From: JALTID01 sp027004335 [NCBI: bacterium]
Lineage (GTDB): Bacteria; JALSQH01
Direction of reading: 5' to 3'
NCBI GenBank assembly: GCA_027004335.1
Contig: JALTID010000234.1
Location: 1-6,533 of the forward strand
Length of the DNA stretch: 6,533 nt
The notes under the pieces are model-generated. The model ran no database searches. It had not been told where the DNA came from and saw only the letters and a list, made by a program, of their open reading frames with translations. How positions within the stretch are numbered: position 1 is the first letter of the stretch; every line of letters starts with the position of its first letter. Positions 1 through 5,271 of this stretch are shown here, piece after piece. A program made the translations under genes and the position numbers.

Positions 1-133
1 TCATCTCACAATCTGATACATATCTCGGGGCTATTTTAATTCTGTAATACTTATTAGGGGAACTTAAAACCTCTTCCCTTTTCTTCTCCTCCATAATTCT
101 GTTTATCAAAACTCCACCATGCGGTTCATTCAC
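1..133 (-). CDS. sat: ATP sulfurylase (sulfate adenylyltransferase), N-terminal part, cut by left window edge
   Basis: ATP sulfurylase makes adenosine 5'-phosphosulfate (APS) and pyrophosphate from sulfate and ATP in the cytoplasm. Only the first 44 codons are visible. They read MNEPHGGVLINRI at the N-terminus, matching the PHGG-x-L-x-NR opening of the bacterial/archaeal Sat family, and end in a YVSDCEM stretch that fits the family's 'sDlEMIa-GaFSPLtGF' region. The start is GTG at 133, chosen because it keeps the conserved PHGG motif and has AAGGAGG six bases upstream, inside the end of cysC. An internal ATG at codon 14 would remove the motif. The gene lies 1 bp after the cysC stop, so it is probably translationally coupled to it. 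Catalytic HxxH motifs lie outside the window, so an assimilatory or dissimilatory role cannot be judged. The family call rests on a short but characteristic segment. Confidence 0.85.
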   Translation of the reverse strand, partial: MNEPHGGVLINRIMEEKKREEVLSSPNKYYRIKIAPRYVSDCEM

Positions 134-134
134 T

Positions 135-740
135 TTAAGCCTCCTTTATATAACCTTTTTCAACAAGATGCCCTATTATTTTATCCACACTTTCTTCAAT
201 ACTCAACTTATCGGTTTCTATGACAAGCTCTGGATTTTCAGGTTCTTCATAAGGATCATCTATACCGGTAAAATGCTTTATCTCTCCCGCCCTTGCTTTT
301 TTATAAAGACCTTTGGGATCCCTTTCCTCACACACCTCAAGAGGAGCTTTGACAAAAATTTCTATGAACTCTCCCTCTTCTAATAAGCTCCTTGCAAAAT
401 TTCTATCCTTTCTGTATGGTGAAATAAAAGCAGTTATCGCAACAAGTCCCGCATCTACAAAGAGTTTCACCACCTCACTGATCCTTCTTATATTTTCCTC
501 CCTATCCTCTGCTGTAAATCCAAGATCCTTATTAAGACCCTTCCTTACATTATCACCATCAAGAAGATAGGTATGAACCCTGTACTTTTTATTCAAAGTG
601 TACTCCACCTCATTGGCAAGGGTGGATTTACCACTCCCTGAAAGCCCTGTAAACCAGAGAGCAAAAGGTTCATGTCCCTTTATTGCACTTCTGTCAGCTT
701 TTGTCAGCTTATGTTTGTGCTCATAGATATGCTCTGTCAC
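135..740 (-). CDS. cysC: Adenylyl-sulfate (APS) kinase
   Basis: CysC phosphorylates APS at the 3' hydroxyl with ATP to give PAPS, the donor for sulfotransferases and for PAPS reductase. At 201 aa it has the normal length of stand-alone bacterial CysC. Visible motifs are the Walker A loop GLSGSGKS (residues 32-39), [15 protein letters not shown] (61-75) with both aspartates, the arginine and the phenylalanine, DREENIRR (79-86), the FISPYR segment with S107 at the position of the phosphorylatable serine, and the mobile lid [18 protein letters not shown] (148-165). It starts at GTG (740), overlaps the upstream stop by 4 bp (GTGA) and has AAAGGAGG eight bases upstream. With sat directly downstream the pair forms a complete sulfate-to-PAPS module. 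All key residues are intact, so it is very likely active. Confidence 0.96.
   Translation of the reverse strand: MTEHIYEHKHKLTKADRSAIKGHEPFALWFTGLSGSGKSTLANEVEYTLNKKYRVHTYLLDGDNVRKGLNKDLGFTAEDREENIRRISEVVKLFVDAGLVAITAFISPYRKDRNFARSLLEEGEFIEIFVKAPLEVCEERDPKGLYKKARAGEIKHFTGIDDPYEEPENPELVIETDKLSIEESVDKIIGHLVEKGYIKEA
140..146 (-). promoter_or_regulatory. Shine-Dalgarno site deciding the GTG start of sat
   Basis: On the minus strand the motif AAGGAGG lies six bases before the GTG at 133 and within the last codons of cysC. It supports GTG rather than the internal ATG at 94 as the sat start, and fits translational coupling of cysC and sat. Confidence 0.8.
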
Positions 741-1462
741 CGCAAAAACCTCCTTTTTACATAACCTACAATTTTATCCGTTGCCTCGCCTATATTCATT
801 TTTCTCACATCTACCATAATTTCAGGATCAACAGGTTCTTCATAAGGGTCAGAAATTCCAGTGAAGTTTTTTATCTCTCCTCTCCTTGCCCTCTCATAAA
901 GTCCCTCTCTGTCTCTTTTCTCACATGTTTCCACATCACATTTAAGATAAACCTCAACAAAATTTTTACAGAGACCTCTGGCAAAACTCCTCATTTCTTC
1001 ATATGGAGAGACAAAACTTGCGACAACACATATTCCATTCCTCTCAAGGATACTGGCGAGATGTGCTACTCTTTCATTATGAACAATCCTATCCTCCTGT
1101 GAAAAGCCCGTCTTAGGAAAGAGTTTTCTTATATCTCTTCCATCAAGTCTTTCAACTCTGAACCCCACTTTCTTTAATCTCTCAGCCACCTCATCACCAA
1201 TGGTGGTCTTACCTGAGAGGGGAAGACCCGTTATCCATATTACAAAAGGCTCAATTTCCTCTTTCCCGAACCTGATCTTATTCCACACCCTTTCATGGAT
1301 AAAATACACAATTATCTTGGCAATAAACTCAAAACCTCCGGCGATAGAGGCAAGCTTTAAATTGTGAAAAACCAGGTAAACAATGAGTATGGTAGTTAAT
1401 GTTGCAAGGATTCTCCAGGAAAAAGCTTTTACAAGGGAGCGCTTTTTTGTTTCAACAATCAT
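737..1462 (-). CDS. DUF2061 membrane domain fused to APS-kinase-like domain
   Basis: This 241-aa protein has two parts. Residues 14-66 form a DUF2061-type membrane domain: FSWRILAT, two hydrophobic segments (about 17-33 and 38-56), then a [14 protein letters not shown] signature. Residues 70-241 are an APS-kinase fold with Walker [10 protein letters not shown] (79-87), SPY (152-154) and the lid [19 protein letters not shown] (191-209), clearly paralogous to the downstream cysC. It departs from canonical Cys[16 protein letters not shown] is replaced by a one-residue-shorter [14 protein letters not shown] (107-120), so R109 sits where the second aspartate should be, and DREENIRR becomes DRIVHNERV with one extra residue. 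It is probably a membrane-anchored nucleotide kinase facing the cytoplasm. Whether it acts on APS or another nucleotide, or is regulatory, cannot be told. ATG start, only a weak GAGAG upstream; probably first gene of the sulfate operon. Confidence 0.88.
   Translation of the reverse strand: MIVETKKRSLVKAFSWRILATLTTILIVYLVFHNLKLASIAGGFEFIAKIIVYFIHERVWNKIRFGKEEIEPFVIWITGLPLSGKTTIGDEVAERLKKVGFRVERLDGRDIRKLFPKTGFSQEDRIVHNERVAHLASILERNGICVVASFVSPYEEMRSFARGLCKNFVEVYLKCDVETCEKRDREGLYERARRGEIKNFTGISDPYEEPVDPEIMVDVRKMNIGEATDKIVGYVKRRFLR
749..756 (-). promoter_or_regulatory. Shine-Dalgarno site of cysC
   Basis: AAAGGAGG on the minus strand lies eight bases before the GTG at 740, inside the last codons of the upstream gene. 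It supports the GTG start and the GTGA stop/start overlap. Confidence 0.75.
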
Positions 1463-1489
1463 TGATAAATTCTCTCAAAAAAGCATAAT
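1462..1489 (+). promoter_or_regulatory. Candidate sigma70-type promoter for the ispD-like gene
   Basis: TTGATA (1462-1467) and CATAAT (1484-1489) are spaced by 16 bases. The predicted start near 1496 leaves about 19 bases of leader containing AAAGAG (1501-1506), a weak Shine-Dalgarno site eight bases before the ATG. The position, in a 52-bp gap between divergent genes, suits a real promoter. This is by eye only. Confidence 0.42.
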
Positions 1490-1508
1490 TAAACATAAAC
1501 AAAGAGTT

Positions 1509-1536
1509 ATTATAATGGAAGAGAAAAACTTTGCAA
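1509..1536 (-). promoter_or_regulatory. Candidate sigma70-type promoter for the sulfate-activation operon
   Basis: On the minus strand TTGCAA (1536-1531) and TATAAT (1514-1509) are separated by 16 bases. Transcription would start near 1503, giving a leader of about 41 bases before the ATG at 1462. The -10 is perfect but the -35 matches the consensus at only 4 of 6 positions and lies inside the ispD coding start. AT-rich sequence yields such matches by chance, so confidence is modest. Confidence 0.35.
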
Positions 1537-2210
1537 TTATTGTAGCAGGGGGTAAAGGTGAAAGATTGGGAGGAAAGATTCCGAAGCAGTTTCAGTATCT
1601 CAGGGGCAAAACTGTGATCGAACACACAATAGATCATTTTGAAAAGTGTGAACTAATAGATGAAATCGTGGTGGTGATCAATCCCATATTTATTGAAACA
1701 ATGTATGATATAAGAAAAAATAATAGATGGAAAAAAGTTACAAAAATTGTTTCCGGGGGAGAGACTCGCCAGGAAAGTGTAAAAAATGGACTCGTTTCAA
1801 TCAGTGAAAATTCGGGTAAGGTGCTGATCCACGACGGTGTCAGGCCACTAATCTCGGCAGACCTTATCAGGAAGCTCATAGAAAAACTCTCATCAGAAAA
1901 AGCGGTTATCCCGATAATTTTTCCCAGAGATTCTATGGTAAAAATTGATAATTCTACCGTGGAAGAATTTGTTAAAAGAGACAGTTTCGCTCAGATCCAG
2001 ACACCCCAGGGATTTAATCTCAAGGTGATTAAAAAAGCACATGACTTAGCATGGAAAGAGGGGAGGAGAGATTTTACTGATGATTCTTCTATGATAACTC
2101 ACTATAATTTAGGCAGGATCAGCGTAGTTGAAGGAGATTACTATAACATAAAAATTACCTATCCAGGGGATCTTGAACTGATCAACTGCATAATGGAAGA
2201 TATTGAATAG
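1515..2210 (+). CDS. ispD: IspD-family cytidylyltransferase (2-C-methyl-D-erythritol 4-phosphate cytidylyltransferase)
   Basis: The 231-aa product fits IspD, which joins CTP and methylerythritol 4-phosphate to give CDP-methylerythritol in the MEP isoprenoid pathway. Visible motifs are the nucleotide loop AGGKGERLGGKIPKQF (11-26) with R17 and K24, GGETRQESVKNGL (81-93), HDGVRP (106-111) with metal-binding D107, R155, TPQGF (163-167), TDDSS (188-192) and YNIKIT with K213. These match the E. coli catalytic positions R20, K27, D106, R157 and K213. I chose the ATG at 1515: the open frame extends upstream to 1383, but that stretch overlaps the divergent gene and precedes the conserved N-terminus. 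No other MEP gene is in the window, and rmlA lies next door, so a related sugar-alcohol cytidylyltransferase (TarI-like) is a lesser alternative. It is the only plus-strand gene here. Confidence 0.82.
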   Translation: MEEKNFAIIVAGGKGERLGGKIPKQFQYLRGKTVIEHTIDHFEKCELIDEIVVVINPIFIETMYDIRKNNRWKKVTKIVSGGETRQESVKNGLVSISENSGKVLIHDGVRPLISADLIRKLIEKLSSEKAVIPIIFPRDSMVKIDNSTVEEFVKRDSFAQIQTPQGFNLKVIKKAHDLAWKEGRRDFTDDSSMITHYNLGRISVVEGDYYNIKITYPGDLELINCIMEDIE

Positions 2211-2215
2211 GAGTC

Positions 2216-3097
2216 TTAAAATCTACCTTCTTCCTCTTTCACCACCCTGAGAAGATACTCACCATAAGTGCTCTTTCTCAGTTCTTCTGCTAAGTTATCC
2301 AGCTGTTCAAGGGTAATATAACCCATCCTGTATGCCACCTCTTCTACACAGCCAATTTTAAAAGCCTGTCTATCCTCAATTGCTCTTACAAAAGTAGAAG
2401 ATTCTATAAATGCCTCATGGGTCCCGGCATCAAACCAGGCAAAGCCCCTGCCCAGAATTTTTACTTTGAGTCTACCTTCCTTAAGATAGAGTTGATTAAC
2501 ACTTGTTATCTCCAGTTCCCCTCTATCAGATGGAGTTATATTTCTGGCCTTTTCCGATGCACCTCTGTCGTAGATATAAAGTCCAACAACAGCAATATTG
2601 GATTTTGGCTTACTGGGTTTTTCCTCAATAGAGAGCACATTATAATCTTTATCAAATTCAACTATTCCGAATCTCTCAGGATCCTTCACATAATAGCCAA
2701 AAACCGTTGCACCCTCGTTTTCCTCCACGGCAGATTTTAGAATAACCGGCAAATCATGACCGTAGAAAATATTATCTCCCAGTATGAGGGCCACCGAATC
2801 ATCACCAACAAAATTTTCTCCAATAATAAGGGCTTCAGCAATACCCCTGGGAGCTTCCTGGACCGCATACTCTATTCTTAAACCAAGTTTTTCACCACTG
2901 CCAAAAAGGGCGGAAAAGTGATCTATGTCCTTTGGTGAGGAAATAATCAGAATATCCTTGATCCCCATAAACATCAGGGTAGTCATGGGATAATAGATCA
3001 TCGGCTTATCATAGATGGGAAGAAGATGTTTGTTTATTATTTTTGTAACAGGATAAAGCCTCGTGCCACTTCCACCAGCGAGAAGAATACCTTTCAT
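2216..3097 (-). CDS. rmlA: Glucose-1-phosphate thymidylyltransferase (dTDP-glucose synthase)
   Basis: RmlA/RfbA makes dTDP-glucose from dTTP and glucose 1-phosphate, the first step to dTDP-rhamnose and other deoxysugars of surface polysaccharides. The 293-aa length is normal for the family. Visible are the N-terminal signature [20 protein letters not shown] (8-27), YDKPMIYYP (29-37), LGDNIFYG (106-113) with metal-ligand D108, EEKP (158-161), [11 protein letters not shown] (167-177), ELEITSVN (194-201) and [10 protein letters not shown] (219-228), which includes the second metal-binding aspartate. The start is the ATG at 3097, five bases after GGAGG; an in-frame ATG at 3142 would add 15 residues before the conserved MKGILLAGG. 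rmlB, rmlC and rmlD are absent from the window. Its stop lies 5 bp from the converging ispD stop. It follows the TSUP gene by 55 bp and probably has its own promoter. Confidence 0.95.
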   Translation of the reverse strand: MKGILLAGGSGTRLYPVTKIINKHLLPIYDKPMIYYPMTTLMFMGIKDILIISSPKDIDHFSALFGSGEKLGLRIEYAVQEAPRGIAEALIIGENFVGDDSVALILGDNIFYGHDLPVILKSAVEENEGATVFGYYVKDPERFGIVEFDKDYNVLSIEEKPSKPKSNIAVVGLYIYDRGASEKARNITPSDRGELEITSVNQLYLKEGRLKVKILGRGFAWFDAGTHEAFIESSTFVRAIEDRQAFKIGCVEEVAYRMGYITLEQLDNLAEELRKSTYGEYLLRVVKEEEGRF

Positions 3098-3102
3098 ATC
3101 TC

Positions 3103-3107
3103 CCTCC
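3103..3107 (-). promoter_or_regulatory. Shine-Dalgarno site deciding the rmlA start
   Basis: GGAGG on the minus strand lies five bases before the ATG at 3097. The upstream in-frame ATG at 3142 has no such site and sits within the promoter region, so the shorter start is preferred. Confidence 0.8.
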
Positions 3108-3122
3108 AGAAATTTTTTATAA

Positions 3123-3131
3123 ATTATAACA
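3123..3131 (-). promoter_or_regulatory. Extended -10 promoter for rmlA
   Basis: The minus strand carries TGTTATAAT, a perfect TGnTATAAT extended -10. No good -35 lies 16-18 bases upstream, which is usual for extended -10 promoters. Transcription would start near 3116, about 19 bases before the ATG, leaving room for the GGAGG site. It lies in the 55-bp gap after the TSUP gene, so rmlA may be transcribed apart from the upstream transporter genes. Confidence 0.5.
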
Positions 3132-3152
3132 GAAAAAATCAAAGGGAAATAG

Positions 3153-3875
3153 TTAACCCCAGATTACAATGGAGAGTCCGGTAAAAAAGAGGAGGTAATA
3201 GACAACTCCACGGAAGGTTCTCTCATTTACCCTGTGATGTAGAAACTCCCCGAGGATCAACCCAATAGCAACAACAATAAGAAGATACCCCGCCCGTGTG
3301 AGAGTCGCCAAATTAAAAATACCCGTCACAAAATAAGAAATAATAAGCAGAACATCCATCAGCACCCATAATCCATCCAGGGTGCTTCGGAAAGTAGTTC
3401 TATCTATACCCAATTTTCCTATTACATAAACTACAAGAGGACCGCTGGAAGCGTAAATCCCATGTACTATTCCTGCAATAAAAAGAAATATTAACGCTGT
3501 AAGGGAAGAAAGAGGTCTTTCATTTTTTTTATAAAAATTATAAAGCTCAAAAAGGGCAAGTGAAACTACAACTGCACCAAATAATCTTTTGGATTCAGCA
3601 CCTACCGTGTTAAAAATAATCTGACCTATCACAAAACCCACACTCATAGCTGGCAGAATCTTTTTCAGCAGAATCGAAAAATCAATAAACTTAAAATACC
3701 TGTACAGAATAAAACTGTTCAGGAGAAAATCAAGCAGAACAAGGACAGGAAGAACTTCCTTTATGGGGAGAAAAAGGGAAGCAAGAGTAACAGCTATTAT
3801 TATGCTCCCGAATCCAGTCATAGCCTGAATGGTGAAGGAGAGAAAAACCACTGGCGCCAGGAGCAAAAGTTCCAT
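3153..3875 (-). CDS. TSUP (TauE/SafE) family membrane anion exporter
   Basis: TSUP proteins are small inner-membrane carriers that move sulfite, sulfonates such as sulfoacetate, or other small organic anions, usually outward. The 240-aa product is almost wholly hydrophobic with about 7-8 membrane segments and shows the internal duplication of the family: [15 protein letters not shown] in the first half (14-28) and [20 protein letters not shown] in the second (134-153), each with the re-entrant glycine-rich motif. The length is typical. The ATG at 3875 comes 17 bp after the stop of the ESS carrier gene and lacks a clear Shine-Dalgarno site, so translation may depend on coupling to the upstream gene. 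The substrate cannot be read from sequence. Sulfite or a sulfonate is attractive because a sulfate-activation operon is nearby, but that operon is separately transcribed. Confidence 0.85.
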   Translation of the reverse strand: MELLLLAPVVFLSFTIQAMTGFGSIIIAVTLASLFLPIKEVLPVLVLLDFLLNSFILYRYFKFIDFSILLKKILPAMSVGFVIGQIIFNTVGAESKRLFGAVVVSLALFELYNFYKKNERPLSSLTALIFLFIAGIVHGIYASSGPLVVYVIGKLGIDRTTFRSTLDGLWVLMDVLLIISYFVTGIFNLATLTRAGYLLIVVAIGLILGEFLHHRVNERTFRGVVYYLLFFTGLSIVIWG

Positions 3876-3892
3876 TTAAATAACCCAGAATT

Positions 3893-5257
3893 CTAAAATT
3901 TAGGTTTCTGTATGAGGCCAAATAATTTCAGGAGTGCGACAAAGAAGAAGAAGAAACCAAAATATATTAAAGTAACTTCAATTGCAGAAAGCTTCCAGGA
4001 AAAAGGAGCAAGATTAACAACAGTTGTAAGAACAAAAATTATGGGTACAGCGAAAATATTCATGAATCCAATCTCTTTTACAACAGGGGTCTTAAACTCC
4101 GGATCAACAATCCTCAGCAGGAGAATCCCAGTAGACACAGTACCTGTAACAGTCCCGAAAATTGCAGCCATTCTCTCAATGTTAAAGGAGTGGAGCCTCC
4201 TTCCAAAATAAAGCGTTATCCAGAGAGTAACAAGTGCTCCAAGAGTTGCGATTATGAGGATAGGCCCGATATATTTACCAATAATTGCCAATTGAATTGC
4301 CGCACCTGTAGCCACGATCAGATAATCTACAGAAAATCCGGTGATTCTCCTTTGAAGAGGAACACTTATAAGATAATCAACTTTAAAAACCTTGAGTAGC
4401 CATTGAATCCCCATAGCTATAACCATGCCAAAGAGGAAGAAAAATCCCCAGGTTATTTTCCCCATATTACCACCGATCAACCCTGCAAGCCACCATGTAA
4501 AGTAGTAAGTTATTCCATATGCAATACCTATCATGGCAAACTGAAAGGCAAGAGATTCAATATTGGCAGGATGAGTGGTTTGTCTTATAGTTATATCTTC
4601 CTCATGGCCAGGGGGATAGTACCCTTTAGCAAACTCTTCGGGTAATTCTTCCGCGCCAGTTGCAGTGAGTTTCTTTTTAATTCCCCAATTAACAAGAGGA
4701 ATACCAACGACAATTGCAACTAAAAAACCAAGAATTGCAAAGGTTATACCTACCATAGCCGCATCCTGAAATCCCATCTTCTCCCATACCCTCCCGAAGG
4801 AGAGAGCCTGTCCAGGACCTTCTTCAAAGCCCAGAGGAAGGAGAAAACCAAAGGCTTTATGTATGGTAGAACCAAAGAATATATAGATGGCAACCACCAA
4901 TCCCCCTATAAACGCCTGTAATGAAAAACTCACACCTTCCACTGTACCCATCCAGAGGGAACCTAAAAAAGAGTCCCTGCTTTCATGGGCAGAGAGTTTT
5001 TCTTCAGGGGGGGTAGGAGTTAGTCCTATGGAAACAAAAGAAAGATTGAAAAAATGGTAGGCAAATGTCTCAAAAATCTTTGTATCCCACTTTAACCAGT
5101 TTACAATAGTAAAAGCAATGATCCCCCCAAGAAGTGAACTTGGAAAGAGATACCTCTGTATGACTCCTACCTTTGCTCTGATGAGAAATCCCACCAGGAG
5201 CATCGCAGACAGAAAGCTGAAAATTAGCATAAAATTGAAGGGGAATATAGGTTCCAT
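3893..5257 (-). CDS. ESS-family (GltS-like) sodium:glutamate-type symporter
   Basis: This 454-aa polytopic protein resembles the sodium/glutamate symporter GltS, which takes up glutamate with Na+. Matching signatures are FPSSLLGGIIAF (38-49), FVSIGL (74-79), a first pore-like glycine segment FEEGPGQALSFGRVWEKMGF (144-163), where E. coli GltS has GGHGTGAA, and a second GTVTGTVSTGILLLRIVDPE (368-387). About ten or more hydrophobic segments are visible. It is some 50 residues longer than E. coli GltS (401 aa), mainly through a charged central loop at about 194-232 rich in E, K, P and H, probably cytoplasmic. The ATG at 5257 has GGGAGGAG just upstream, 14 bp from the preceding stop, so it is co-transcribed with the PLP enzyme. 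The different pore motif means glutamate is not assured; another amino-acid-like or dicarboxylate anion is possible. gltS is not assigned for that reason. Confidence 0.83.
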   Translation of the reverse strand: MEPIFPFNFMLIFSFLSAMLLVGFLIRAKVGVIQRYLFPSSLLGGIIAFTIVNWLKWDTKIFETFAYHFFNLSFVSIGLTPTPPEEKLSAHESRDSFLGSLWMGTVEGVSFSLQAFIGGLVVAIYIFFGSTIHKAFGFLLPLGFEEGPGQALSFGRVWEKMGFQDAAMVGITFAILGFLVAIVVGIPLVNWGIKKKLTATGAEELPEEFAKGYYPPGHEEDITIRQTTHPANIESLAFQFAMIGIAYGITYYFTWWLAGLIGGNMGKITWGFFFLFGMVIAMGIQWLLKVFKVDYLISVPLQRRITGFSVDYLIVATGAAIQLAIIGKYIGPILIIATLGALVTLWITLYFGRRLHSFNIERMAAIFGTVTGTVSTGILLLRIVDPEFKTPVVKEIGFMNIFAVPIIFVLTTVVNLAPFSWKLSAIEVTLIYFGFFFFFVALLKLFGLIQKPKF

Positions 5258-5271
5258 AACTCCTCCCTATT

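Noticed and set aside
1-94. Alternative ATG start for sat at codon 14
   Set aside because: It would drop the conserved PHGG and NR residues and lacks a Shine-Dalgarno site as good as that of the GTG at 133.
239-254. A 16-base perfect repeat also found at 832-847
   Set aside because: Both copies encode the same conserved lid segment (DPYEEP region) of the two paralogous kinase domains, so it reflects homology and not a separate repeat element.
683-1102. Plus-strand open frame of 139 codons
   Set aside because: It lies antisense to cysC and the DUF2061-kinase gene, both of which have clear conserved motifs. Its translation has no recognisable domain and is rich in the C, F, H, S and Y expected of an antisense shadow.
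1383-1514. Upstream extension of the ispD-like frame by 44 codons
   Set aside because: The extension overlaps the start of the divergent gene, contains the predicted promoter, and precedes the conserved IspD N-terminus. The ATG at 1515 gives the usual family length.
3098-3142. Upstream extension of rmlA to the ATG at 3142
   Set aside because: The 15 added residues are not family-like and cover the extended -10 box and GGAGG site; RmlA normally begins at MKGI.
3098-3152. Possible terminator after the TSUP gene (T-run following GGGG...CCC on the minus strand)
   Set aside because: The stem would be only 3-4 bp with a loop of about ten bases and is separated from the T-run, too weak to call.
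3730-3921. Minus-strand 63-codon frame overlapping the start of the TSUP gene
   Set aside because: It is out of frame with the well-supported TSUP and ESS genes and shows no domain or codon pattern of a real protein.
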